Shown piece by piece: positions 41,751 through 49,333 of a stretch of 64,000 nt of DNA. This DNA comes from a virus: the IMG/VR virus record IMGVR_UViG_3300024999_000040, positions 84,717 to 148,716 of that record; one strand, written 5' to 3'. The notes below the pieces were generated by a model. That model saw only the letters and a program-made list of their open reading frames with translations, had not been told where the DNA came from and made no database searches. Position 1 is the stretch's first letter. Each line of letters starts with the position of its first letter. The position numbers were made by a program, and so were the translations under genes.

Positions 41751-42170
41751 TTATATATTCTCCTTTTTAATATTTATATTATTTAAATAATTTGACACTT
41801 CTTCTAATGATTTAAAATATAACCCACCGTTTCTTTTTACTAAACATCCTACTGCATCTAAATGTTTTAAATCTTGATGAGACATAGCCCATTCGCCATT
41901 AGGTAATTTTTCGTTTATAATACAAACTATAGTTTTATCAGGTCTTTTGTTACTATCATCTACAACTTCAGCTATTGAATATGTACTAAAAACTCTAGTT
42001 AATGTGTATAAAACAAAATCGCAAATTTTTCTTTGTTTAATCTCTTCTACTTGACATTCTGGAGTCCAATTAGATACCACTGGATTAAAATAATCTATAT
42101 TTAGCTTTGGTATTAATTTATCTCTCCACTTACTATTAGCACATGTGCCACCTAAAAATACTCTACTCAT
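41751..42170 (-). CDS. Nucleoside 2-deoxyribosyltransferase-like protein
   Basis: 139 residues. The start SRVFLGGTCANSKWRDKLIP and the segment CDFVLYTLTRVFSTYSIAEVVDDSNKRPDKTIVC match the second nucleoside-deoxyribosyltransferase family (Nuc_deoxyri_tr2), with the catalytic Glu in SIAEVVDDS. Members act on N-glycosidic bonds of nucleosides or nucleotides. Between nadV and HAD genes it may act on nicotinamide or purine nucleotides; substrate unknown. Start overlaps the HAD gene end. Confidence 0.72.
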   Translation of the reverse strand: MSRVFLGGTCANSKWRDKLIPKLNIDYFNPVVSNWTPECQVEEIKQRKICDFVLYTLTRVFSTYSIAEVVDDSNKRPDKTIVCIINEKLPNGEWAMSHQDLKHLDAVGCLVKRNGGLYFKSLEEVSNYLNNINIKKENI

Positions 42171-42579
42171 TATTTATATTCTCTCTTTCTATTTGTTCTA
42201 CAGCATTTAATAAACATTCATATGAAGATTGAAGTCCTGATCTATCATCAAGCATTATATTGTAATAAATTTTTCTACCTGTAAACTTTATAAAGTCAAA
42301 ATTATTATTTATTCTATCAAACGGAATATTATTACTATATAAATAATCTTTGATTTTTCCATATTCATCTTCTCCACAACATGTGAATACTACAAAATAC
42401 GCTCCAGCCTTATCGTATCTTTGTAGTAGTGAGATTACATCAGTATAAGTTCTGCCTTTCTTCCAGAAATCAAATACAGTATCATCGAAATCATAAGCAA
42501 TAATAATCTTACCGTATTTCTTCCATTCCTCTATAAGTCTATTAATTACATTTTCATTATTTAAATAATAATCCATCAT
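42163..42579 (-). CDS. HAD-superfamily phosphatase
   Basis: 138 residues. HAD motif I is IIAYDFDDTVFDFW near residue 24 (DxDxT), motif II FVVFTCCGED near residue 60, and motif IV IYYNIMLDDRSG near residue 105. The short form without a large cap suggests a nucleotidase or small phosphatase. It overlaps the PRPP-synthetase gene end by an ATGATG junction. Within this operon a nucleotide substrate is likely. Confidence 0.8.
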   Translation of the reverse strand: MMDYYLNNENVINRLIEEWKKYGKIIIAYDFDDTVFDFWKKGRTYTDVISLLQRYDKAGAYFVVFTCCGEDEYGKIKDYLYSNNIPFDRINNNFDFIKFTGRKIYYNIMLDDRSGLQSSYECLLNAVEQIERENINNE

Positions 42580-43406
42580 CCAATAACTCCTGTTCCTTGA
42601 ATAGGATATATCTTTATTCTATCATTCAATTCTTCAGTAATAATACTATTTGTAGTATATACTTTGTTAATTAAATCGGTTTTAAATATATCACCTTTGT
42701 AAATTGAATCTTCAGCATGACCAATTACAAGATATACTTCTCCAGCTCCAAGTTCTATTAACTTTCTAGCTCCTAACATGAATGTACCACCATAAGAAGA
42801 TAAATCATCTATCATTATTACTTTAAAACCTTTTGACTTAACTTCTCCAAGGACTTCAAGGCTTGTAATTTTGCCTGTTTGAAAATCTCTATGTTTAAAT
42901 CCTACTAGAGAATTTTTAACTTTAATCATTTTACTATACCTTTTCTCACTACCAGCATCAGGGAAGTAAATATAATCCTCATCCTCATTAAAATTCATTC
43001 TAACCTTAACATCAGATAGAATATTAACAGATGGAAAACTGATCTCACAATTATTGAGTAATGCAGGTGTAACATCAGAATGAGGTTCAATTACCGTTAC
43101 TTTTTCAAAATTAAGTTTATTGATAAAGTCTGCTACATATTTTAATGTGAAAGCTGAACCACCTTCAGACCTATCCATTCTACTATATGGCATATAATAT
43201 ATTACCAATTCAGATTGCTTTTTAAGTATGTCCAAATAGCGTTTAACAAACATAAGTTTAATTAAATTACTATCATTCTCATATTTAAGAGAAACGACAT
43301 TCATTCCTCCTGTTTCTGCATTATCTCTTATCTGTTTTTCATTCATCTTTGTTTCTCCATTTGGGAAAGTTTCAAATCCTAATGGAATTGAGTTTAAAAA
43401 TATCAT
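42576..43406 (-). CDS. prs: Ribose-phosphate pyrophosphokinase (PRPP synthetase)
   Basis: 276 residues. Prs motifs: ETFPNGETKM near the start, IYYMPYSRMDRSEGGSAFTLKYVADFIN near residue 70, EPHSDVTPALL near 106, FPDAGSEKRY near 150, and the PRPP-binding loop MIDDLSSYGGTFMLGA near 200 (family DDxxxTGxT). It is shorter than the bacterial enzyme (~315) and has Ser-Ser-Tyr-Gly-Gly-Thr in the loop. It makes PRPP for nadV. It is first in the operon, behind a TTAACTAAG promoter. Confidence 0.9.
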   Translation of the reverse strand: MIFLNSIPLGFETFPNGETKMNEKQIRDNAETGGMNVVSLKYENDSNLIKLMFVKRYLDILKKQSELVIYYMPYSRMDRSEGGSAFTLKYVADFINKLNFEKVTVIEPHSDVTPALLNNCEISFPSVNILSDVKVRMNFNEDEDYIYFPDAGSEKRYSKMIKVKNSLVGFKHRDFQTGKITSLEVLGEVKSKGFKVIMIDDLSSYGGTFMLGARKLIELGAGEVYLVIGHAEDSIYKGDIFKTDLINKVYTTNSIITEELNDRIKIYPIQGTGVIG

Positions 43407-43433
43407 ATGTAACCTCCATAAATTTATACTATT

Positions 43434-43462
43434 ATTATACTTACTTAGTTAAGATTTGTCAA
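43434..43462 (-). promoter_or_regulatory. Promoter of NAD-salvage operon, with TTAACTAAG spacer motif
   Basis: TTGACA-17-TATAAT on the minus strand, perfect hexamers, TTAACTAAG ending 4 nt before the -10. It overlaps the last codons of the radical-SAM gene, so the NAD genes have their own start. Same spacer motif as at 22011, 27750 and 34370. Confidence 0.88.
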
Positions 43463-45377
43463 GTACATTTTTATATTCCTTTAACCATTTTTGAACATAG
43501 AATAATTGACCACATCCACCACCAATATCATCCTGTCCTGCTGGATTAAATATTCTGCAATCATATCCTTTATCAATAAAATACTGTTGAAATCCTTGAA
43601 TAGTATCTAGATTTCTAAATCCTGCCTCTTTCATGGTTTCATCAGCACTACATACAACACTGAAAGTAAAGCAATAAACCAAAGGACTAAAATTCATATA
43701 TAGTTTTAAGAAATCATCATGTCTATTATTTGTACCATCTACACAATAATTTAAATAAGGTTTCCTTCCAGTTTCTTTCCACCATAATAGTCCTGCATCT
43801 CTTAACTTATATAAACTCATTTTATTTTTAAATGGTATTAATTCATTTCTTTCTGCATCACACGATTTATGTATTGAAAATTGAAGCCCAACTTTAGAAA
43901 TCTCTTTTGATAAATTTATAATTCTTCTGAATACGTCATCATCATCTACTCCAATAGTTGATAATAATAAATCAGCATAAGGATATAAAATATGTAGACT
44001 TCTAATTGCTCTTTCCACTTCTTTAAAATTAAGCATAGGTTCACCCATACTCATAAACATAATTTGAAATTTACTGCAATTTTCAACGTTAATATTCATG
44101 TCACTTTTTATATGAAGAATTTGACTCAGAATTTCTTCGTTGGATAAATTTCTAATAAATTTCTTACCTGTACCACAATTATGAACTAATATATTTTCTG
44201 CAATATATGTATTTTTAGTAGTTGTTAAATTATACACTGTTCCAACAAAATTTCTCTCTTCAATTTTTACAATTTCGTCAAAATCCACTAAAGATTTTAC
44301 CTTTATATTTTGTATAAAATCTTTTTTAGGATGAATTGGAGTACAGATTTGTAAAAATTTAATTCTTGGCATAGTACTATCTAATACATATGTATTTCCT
44401 TCTTTATTATATTTTTTTATTTTAAAAGTGTAACCCAATTCTTTAATATATTTACCAAATTCATTTAAATATATTAAATTATTATTACATACTCTAACTG
44501 ATTTATTATTTTTAAATGAATATCCTTCTGCATCCCAAAAACCCGCCAAATAACCTTTTTTATAATTATTATTATCTGCATATTTATGAATAATACTATT
44601 AAAAACTTTAATTCCATTATCTCCAAATTCAAATCTATAATTTAACATATGTTTTTCAATTTTTGATTTCTGTTCCCATATGTCACTACATTGTATATGA
44701 AATTCAGAACATAAATTTTTAACAAAATTAATAACTTCTTTATTTGATTGAGATATAGACCACCTAAAGCAATTTTTATTTTTTCTTTGACTATAAACAC
44801 CATCTCCGTGGACAAATCCTACTAACCATCCTGCTTTCCAAAACAAGTCATTTTTATTATCAACTTGAACATTATTACAAGTTAAAACATTATCGCCTAT
44901 GTGAATATTTTCTATATTAACAAACTTGTTTCTATATAATTTTTTATTATTTATAGCTATTGGATGACCTACAGTAGCTTCAATTGACTTTCCACTTTTT
45001 GTAGTTAATTTTATTAATTTCCCATTATATTCTCTTGATGATACATTTAGTATTTTTGAAGAAGTTGAATTTAATGAAGAATAATCTGAAAATCCATTAG
45101 ACGCATTAGTTAATATATTTCCAATTATATTATCGCCTATTTTAACATCTACAATTTTCTTATAGGAAAAATCATCCATCAATATTTTAGTTTCTTCTGG
45201 TAAACAAAATGTGCAGCCTACTGGACATCCAGATTGTACAGAACAACATATAACCGTACGTTTTTCAAATGAATCATATTTATACAATACTGTTTCAGCT
45301 ATCGCATTATTAAATTCAAATATGTATTTCCACACATTACCTTCACTACTATCTAATCTTTTTACATTCTTAAACAT
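43449..45377 (-). CDS. RlmN/Cfr-like radical SAM methyltransferase interrupted by an intein
   Basis: 642 residues including a 343-residue intein. The joined extein (about 299 residues) has CSVQSGCPVGCTF-CGTG, matching the RlmN cluster motif C-x3-C-x2-C; Cys44 lies seven residues before the first cluster Cys, at the place of RlmN Cys118. GGGCGQLF near the C-terminus matches the methyl-carrying Cys355 (ACGQL). SMGEPMLN is the SAM-binding GEP strand. RlmN/Cfr proteins methylate A2503 of 23S rRNA and some tRNAs. The N-terminal RNA-binding domain (about 60 residues) of host RlmN is absent, so the target may differ. Confidence 0.87.
   Translation of the reverse strand: MFKNVKRLDSSEGNVWKYIFEFNNAIAETVLYKYDSFEKRTVICCSVQSGCPVGCTFCLPEETKILMDDFSYKKIVDVKIGDNIIGNILTNASNGFSDYSSLNSTSSKILNVSSREYNGKLIKLTTKSGKSIEATVGHPIAINNKKLYRNKFVNIENIHIGDNVLTCNNVQVDNKNDLFWKAGWLVGFVHGDGVYSQRKNKNCFRWSISQSNKEVINFVKNLCSEFHIQCSDIWEQKSKIEKHMLNYRFEFGDNGIKVFNSIIHKYADNNNYKKGYLAGFWDAEGYSFKNNKSVRVCNNNLIYLNEFGKYIKELGYTFKIKKYNKEGNTYVLDSTMPRIKFLQICTPIHPKKDFIQNIKVKSLVDFDEIVKIEERNFVGTVYNLTTTKNTYIAENILVHNCGTGKKFIRNLSNEEILSQILHIKSDMNINVENCSKFQIMFMSMGEPMLNFKEVERAIRSLHILYPYADLLLSTIGVDDDDVFRRIINLSKEISKVGLQFSIHKSCDAERNELIPFKNKMSLYKLRDAGLLWWKETGRKPYLNYCVDGTNNRHDDFLKLYMNFSPLVYCFTFSVVCSADETMKEAGFRNLDTIQGFQQYFIDKGYDCRIFNPAGQDDIGGGCGQLFYVQKWLKEYKNVLDKS
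44178..45206 (-). mobile_element. Intein with LAGLIDADG homing endonuclease
   Basis: Splicing blocks: Cys1 with CLPEETKILM (block A), TVGHPIAI (block B), and VYNLTTTKNTYIAENILVHN followed by Cys+1 (blocks F/G, His-Asn end). Two LAGLIDADG motifs sit between: GWLVGFVHGDG near residue 183 and YLAGFWDAEG near residue 276. Cys+1 is the third cysteine of the host enzyme's iron-sulfur motif, so the enzyme cannot assemble its cluster correctly until splicing occurs. Confidence 0.92.
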
Positions 45378-45421
45378 TTCTTCTCCTTTCTATTACCTTA
45401 CAAAATATGGAATTCGTTGAC

Positions 45422-45607
45422 TTATTCTTCATCATCATCTTCCTCATAAACACTTTCGGCAACATCCATAACTTCAATATATGTTTTGCCTTTCATCCAA
45501 TCCTTAATCTGATTTTCTATATCTTTATACGAATCTCCAGTAAATTTAATTGCATTATATGCACTTAATTTATTTACAGAACAATAAATAACCCAACATG
45601 TTTTCAT
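45422..45607 (-). CDS. Small hypothetical protein
   Basis: 61 residues, N-terminal beta/aromatic (TCWVIYCSVNKLSAYNAIKF) with a strongly acidic C-terminus. No family recognised. Confidence 0.52.
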   Translation of the reverse strand: MKTCWVIYCSVNKLSAYNAIKFTGDSYKDIENQIKDWMKGKTYIEVMDVAESVYEEDDDEE

Positions 45608-45646
45608 ATTATATTTCCTTTCTTATATGTCTATGAAACCAACATT

Positions 45647-46021
45647 TTATGCACTTTTTATTTCACTATTATTTGACTTTACACTAATTGAAAATATACT
45701 TAGCGATACTGTTAATATTACATAAGTCCAAAATCCATTAATATCAAATCCCTGCAAATATTTATCAAGTAAATATAACTTAATAGGAGTCAGAACTATT
45801 GCAACCAAGAATAAAACTGCTGTTGTTAAGCACCCTATTCCTAATGGAACTAAAAGCATTGATGCTGTCATTAGTAAACCAAATAGATACCCTATACCAA
45901 CCATAAGTAAAGTAGCAATAATTAGTGTTTTTGTATCTACTATGAATATATATTCATTGAAATATTCATTACCCATCCAAAATACTAAACCTGTTAAAAC
46001 TAAATTTAAAATGTTTCTCAT
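45647..46021 (-). CDS. Multi-pass membrane protein
   Basis: 124 residues with about four membrane segments: ILNLVLTGLVFWMGNEYF, TLIIATLLMVGIGYLFGLLM, a leucine/valine-rich stretch near residue 60, and FWTYVILTVSLSIFSISV. No charged pore motif. Function unknown. Confidence 0.6.
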   Translation of the reverse strand: MRNILNLVLTGLVFWMGNEYFNEYIFIVDTKTLIIATLLMVGIGYLFGLLMTASMLLVPLGIGCLTTAVLFLVAIVLTPIKLYLLDKYLQGFDINGFWTYVILTVSLSIFSISVKSNNSEIKSA

Positions 46022-46039
46022 ATTATTATATATCCTTTC

Positions 46040-46276
46040 TTATATTGCCTTACTATAATTACCTATTGTTTTCATTATCCATTCACCATTAGGATTCAAC
46101 ACTTCAGAATCTAAAATAGCTTGCATTTGAAATGGAAATGATCTTTTCCATAACTTTGATAACTCATATATACTATTAAAAAATATTGCTTGTTGAGAGC
46201 CATCCATTTCACAAAATTCATTTGCTAATTCTTCTGGTGTAATTTCAAATTGCTCAGTAAATTCTCTTGTAATCAT
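46040..46276 (-). CDS. Hypothetical protein
   Basis: 78 residues. FEITPEELANEFCEMDGSQQAIFFNSIYELSKLW resembles phage proteins of unknown function seen beside small genes. Soluble and helical. Confidence 0.55.
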   Translation of the reverse strand: MITREFTEQFEITPEELANEFCEMDGSQQAIFFNSIYELSKLWKRSFPFQMQAILDSEVLNPNGEWIMKTIGNYSKAI

Positions 46277-46279
46277 ATA

Positions 46280-46405
46280 TTATATTTTCTCCTTTACTTT
46301 TAATTTCTCTTCCTCAATTTTAAAATTCTCATCACACAACACACAGTAAAACATATCTGTCTCCCAATTGTATCCGATATATGGACTTGGAAAATGTTCG
46401 CACAT
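46280..46405 (-). CDS. Small Cys-containing ORF (41 aa)
   Basis: ATG preceded by GGCGGTGAGAAATT. Product begins MCEHFPSPYIGYNWE and contains CVLCDENF, a C-x2-C knuckle. First gene after the promoter at 46471 and an 8-6-8 palindrome. Confidence 0.5.
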   Translation of the reverse strand: MCEHFPSPYIGYNWETDMFYCVLCDENFKIEEEKLKVKEKI

Positions 46406-46419
46406 AATTTCTCACCGCC

Positions 46420-46441
46420 TAATAAAATACACGTTTTATTG
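46420..46441 (-). repeat. 8-6-8 intergenic palindrome (representative copy)
   Basis: Plus strand TAATAAAA-tacacg-TTTTATTG, followed by GTCTTTT, 15 nt before a start codon on the minus strand. It shows the typical half-sites, the fixed 6-nt centre and the GTCTTTT flank that many copies share. Confidence 0.7.
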
Positions 46442-46470
46442 TCTTTTGTTTTTAAAATTCTCTTTCTATT

Positions 46471-46499
46471 ATTATATATCTTTTGTTCTCAACTGTCAA
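46471..46499 (-). promoter_or_regulatory. Sigma-A-type promoter
   Basis: TTGACA-17-TATAAT on the minus strand, both perfect. It overlaps the end of the 3D-domain gene region and points at the small membrane-protein cluster. It lacks a good TTAACTAAG motif. Confidence 0.85.
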
Positions 46500-46530
46500 G
46501 AATTTTTGGATTATTCCTTATTATATTTAC

Positions 46531-47139
46531 TTATTTCAAAATTTGTACAAAAGCTTTTATAACACCTAAATCCATTGCTTGTTTAGTACAATCTTCTCCA
46601 AGAAATAGATCAATTCGGTTTCCCTTAATTAATCTTCCTGTATCTTTGGCCTGATACACCCCTGAAAATTGCTCATATTTTTCACCAAAAAATCTAATCT
46701 TAACCTTGCTATGTAAAGGTATAACTTTCGGATCAATGGCTATCACTCTTGCTGTTTCCCAATTTAACCCTTTTAAATTAAAGCCCGAAAATGTAATTCC
46801 GTATTCAGGATGTGTTTTCTTTTTTCCGCATGACTGAACCGAAAGGTCGTAAAATGTAACCTTGAATTCTTCCCATTCTTCACTTTCTCCCCTTGAAGCT
46901 AAAACAAATTCTCTCAATTCTTCTCGTTCTTTATAAAGTTTTTGGATTTCAATTTCCTTCTCTTTTATAATATTTTCTTTGTTACTATTTTCATTTAGTA
47001 TGAATTTAATTTGATTTTCTTTTTCAATCTTCATTTGTCTGTTTTTAATTTCATTTTTCTGATTCTCTGCTATTATATTTGCAAATATAACAGCTAATAT
47101 AGTTAAGAACAATATAATTACTCCATATTTAAATTTCAT
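46531..47139 (-). CDS. 3D-domain protein with N-terminal membrane anchor
   Basis: 202 residues. A signal-anchor helix (YGVIILFLTILAVIFANII) and a coiled coil (residues 30-80) are followed by a 3D domain: ARVIAIDPKVIPLHSKVKI, YQAKDTGRLIKGNRIDLFL, with the three conserved Asp residues. 3D domains are linked to cell-wall and lytic enzymes. SPbeta encodes a 3D protein (YorM). It lies directly beyond the right-end hairpin of the IscB element, only 17 bases from its start codon. Confidence 0.8.
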   Translation of the reverse strand: MKFKYGVIILFLTILAVIFANIIAENQKNEIKNRQMKIEKENQIKFILNENSNKENIIKEKEIEIQKLYKEREELREFVLASRGESEEWEEFKVTFYDLSVQSCGKKKTHPEYGITFSGFNLKGLNWETARVIAIDPKVIPLHSKVKIRFFGEKYEQFSGVYQAKDTGRLIKGNRIDLFLGEDCTKQAMDLGVIKAFVQILK

Positions 47140-47199
47140 AAAACCTTGGCAGGAAACCCCTACGCCTTTAGGCTAGGGGAGGAATGCCTTACGCATACT

Positions 47200-48432
47200 C
47201 TAACCTACCTTTCTCCTCTCAGTTAATAAACTTTTTCTTCTCTCAATTAATTTGAAAGATTTACAATTAACACTACCTTTGTTTACTTTAGTACCATCTA
47301 AAGTTCTAATATCAAAGAAACCAGTGTTTCTTCTTCCAAAGATATAATATAGCTTCCCTTGGTATTGAATCTTATCAAATAATCTAAACCCTTTTACCTC
47401 AAATTGCGCTTGATTTAACTTCTTAATTCCACATTTTAATATATTCGCTTTATGGATCTGTCTGTTGTGGCATCTTACTTTCTTATAAAAGTAATAATAG
47501 TTTAATCTTTTAACTAATGGATTGCCACTTATACATAAAGCATCAATCCTATGTTCTTTTGGTAATTTATTCTCAATTCTTGTATTCTTAGTTATATAGC
47601 CATAAGTTAATGTTACATTAGGATATATTTCTTTTAACTTATTATAAAATGCCCAACGCATTATTCCCATAAAAGCCGCATCTTTGAATGATTTACCACG
47701 CTTTAAATTTAATTTCAATTTGCCATTATGATAATCTTCATGACATTCTTCACATAAGGTAATCAGATTACTTGGTGCATCTCCACCAGTTTTTCTTGAT
47801 TCAATGTGATGTACATTTAATATTTTATTCTTACATCCTTTTTTGCCTTGACATTTATGCCCATCTCTAAATAGTACATACTCACGTACATTCCAGAAAT
47901 CTAATTGATTGCCTTGTTGATATTCTTTTCCTTGTATTTCTGGATTATTTATTTTCTGTATATCAAAACTTGCTACTTCAACTATTATTTTAGATATAGG
48001 TAATATCTTATAAATCTTATCAACAATACTTAAATGTGTTTGTATTTTGTTTTCAATACTAGGTGCCAGCCATCCTTTGTTTTTACTACCAACACGATTT
48101 AAAAATCTAGGTTCCCTATATCTTAATCTATTTCTTCTAGTACGTCTATTTTGTCTGCGTGTAGAAAGCAAATCCACAATATCATTTCTTAATTCAACTT
48201 CTGATGAATATAGTTCTTGTTTTTCAGTAGTAGCAGATAAGCCTATTACTTTGCTTCCTGCGTCAATACCTAATGTAATATCTTGAACTTGATTCTCACA
48301 TTCAAAAATTAGTTGAATAGTGAATGGTTCTTTTTTAACAACTCTTGCCAGACTGTCTCTGAGCAATTTTCTTGCTTTTGCTTCTTTGCAAGGCATTATA
48401 GGTTTACCTTGAATGTTTAATACATATACCAT
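47200..48432 (-). CDS. iscB: IscB RNA-guided nuclease
   Basis: 410 residues. N-terminal PLMP-type domain (KPIMPCKEAKARKLLRDSLA), RuvC-I with GIDAGSKVIG near residue 55, the arginine-rich bridge helix (RRQNRRTRRNRLRYREPRF), RuvC-II KIIVEVASFD near 147, an HNH domain VLFRDGHKCQ ... LNVHHIESRKTGGDAPSN near 185-225, and RuvC-III HRIDALCIS near 285, then a C-terminal domain (EVKGFRLFDKIQYQGKLYYIFGRR). All catalytic residues seem intact. IscB cuts DNA matched by its omega-RNA guide and is the ancestor of Cas9. The start follows ACGGAGG at a longer than usual distance. Confidence 0.93.
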   Translation of the reverse strand: MVYVLNIQGKPIMPCKEAKARKLLRDSLARVVKKEPFTIQLIFECENQVQDITLGIDAGSKVIGLSATTEKQELYSSEVELRNDIVDLLSTRRQNRRTRRNRLRYREPRFLNRVGSKNKGWLAPSIENKIQTHLSIVDKIYKILPISKIIVEVASFDIQKINNPEIQGKEYQQGNQLDFWNVREYVLFRDGHKCQGKKGCKNKILNVHHIESRKTGGDAPSNLITLCEECHEDYHNGKLKLNLKRGKSFKDAAFMGIMRWAFYNKLKEIYPNVTLTYGYITKNTRIENKLPKEHRIDALCISGNPLVKRLNYYYFYKKVRCHNRQIHKANILKCGIKKLNQAQFEVKGFRLFDKIQYQGKLYYIFGRRNTGFFDIRTLDGTKVNKGSVNCKSFKLIERRKSLLTERRKVG

Positions 48433-48659
48433 TTTGTTTATAAAACCTCCGTATATTAGAGTTAATATCCTTAGACAATGTTGTAAAGGCTTGTTGTATA
48501 TAGCACACCGTTCCTACCTCTTAGAACTTTTAATACTATACGATAGAGCCAAGAACTAGGATAAATATTCTTGGGTATCATGACCTAAACAACATAGTTA
48601 ATTAAAACTTAGTCTAGTCAATCAGGCTTTTACAAGCCCCGACCCTTTAGGGTCGCGGG
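48433..48659 (-). ncRNA. Omega-RNA of the IscB element
   Basis: The 227 bases immediately 5' of iscB have no ORF and fold by eye into successive hairpins: CGACCC/GGGTCG, GGCTT/AAGCC, CCAAGAA/TTCTTGG, GTTC/GAAC within GTATAG/CTATAT. The location and length fit the known omega-RNA, whose 5' guide comes from the sequence flanking the element. The guide would then lie at 48660-48680, within the end of the neighbouring gene. Confidence 0.75.
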
Positions 48660-48905
48660 TTATTGACCGTCTTTTTCCTTTGCATAATTATTTTTTAGCC
48701 AATCCTTGATATACCTTACTGTTTCTTCAAATTCAGTGAAGTACATTTTATGATCTATGGATGAATATATGTTTACTCCACTTCTTATAATATTAAAATG
48801 ATATATTTTAGTTACTGTTAACATACGTACATAAATCTTCAAATCATAATATTTAGCAACCCAAAGAGGATAAATTTTGTTTCGTTTTGCTCGTATAAAC
48901 TGCAT
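48660..48905 (-). CDS. Hypothetical protein ending at the IscB element
   Basis: 81 residues, basic and aromatic (RAKRNKIYPLWVAKYYDLKIYVRML). Its stop codon abuts the left hairpin of the IscB element, so its original C-terminus may have been changed by the insertion. No family recognised. Confidence 0.55.
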   Translation of the reverse strand: MQFIRAKRNKIYPLWVAKYYDLKIYVRMLTVTKIYHFNIIRSGVNIYSSIDHKMYFTEFEETVRYIKDWLKNNYAKEKDGQ

Positions 48906-48936
48906 TATTATACCTTTGTTTAATTATTTATTATAA

Positions 48937-48965
48937 ATTATAATATAATTATGCAGTTTACACAA
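48937..48965 (-). promoter_or_regulatory. Promoter upstream of the IscB cluster
   Basis: TTGTGT-17-TATAAT on the minus strand, with a perfect -10. It would transcribe the 81-residue gene and then the omega-RNA and iscB. Confidence 0.65.
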
Positions 48966-48983
48966 TCGCAAAATTCGACAAAG

Positions 48984-49229
48984 TTATGTCAACTCTTTTA
49001 TTAAAAATGTCCTCTTAAAATCCTTCGATATTTTATGTAAATTGTCTTCCAAATTTTTGACAATGCCTTTTGCTTCTTCCCTTGATTTACAAAAAATCAA
49101 TGGAGCTATCACATCAGCATAACTAGTATAATTCCATTTACCATCATCTGAGTTGTACCACAAAGTATATTTGTCTACATACTGCCCTTCATTGTCTTGG
49201 ATTGTGAAAAATTGATTACATCTAATCAT
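48984..49229 (-). CDS. Hypothetical protein downstream of an SOS-box promoter
   Basis: 81 residues (FFTIQDNEGQYVDKYTLWYNSDDGKWNYTSYADV, then IFCKSREEAKGIVKNLE). The product looks like a small alpha/beta protein. It is the first gene behind the promoter with a LexA-type site near 49.38 kb, so it may be induced by DNA damage. Function unknown. Confidence 0.57.
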   Translation of the reverse strand: MIRCNQFFTIQDNEGQYVDKYTLWYNSDDGKWNYTSYADVIAPLIFCKSREEAKGIVKNLEDNLHKISKDFKRTFLIKELT

Positions 49230-49333
49230 GATTTTTACCTCTTCTTTCTCTATTTTTTTTTGTAATATTTACATATTGCATTTTTATTACATATATGTTA
49301 CACTTTCCTGTGTGAAAAGTATTACATCATTTC

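Larger units (their letters stand above)
47157..48659 (-). mobile_element. IscB element, non-autonomous IS200/IS605-like
   Basis: The unit consists of an omega-RNA segment, the iscB gene and two terminal hairpins. Both hairpins have a TTTA loop (plus strand) and one bulged C: CCCCTA-C-GCC-TTTA-GGC-TAGGGG at 47157-47179, and CCC-CGACCC-TTTA-GGGTCG-C-GGG at 48637-48659. Such imperfect palindromes are the ends used by TnpA Y1 transposases. No tnpA is present, so mobility would need a helper. The GC-rich ends contrast with the AT-rich surroundings. Confidence 0.8.

Noticed and set aside
48433-48660. Stand-alone riboswitch in front of iscB
   Set aside because: Position, hairpin order and the shared terminal palindromes fit an omega-RNA of the IscB element better.
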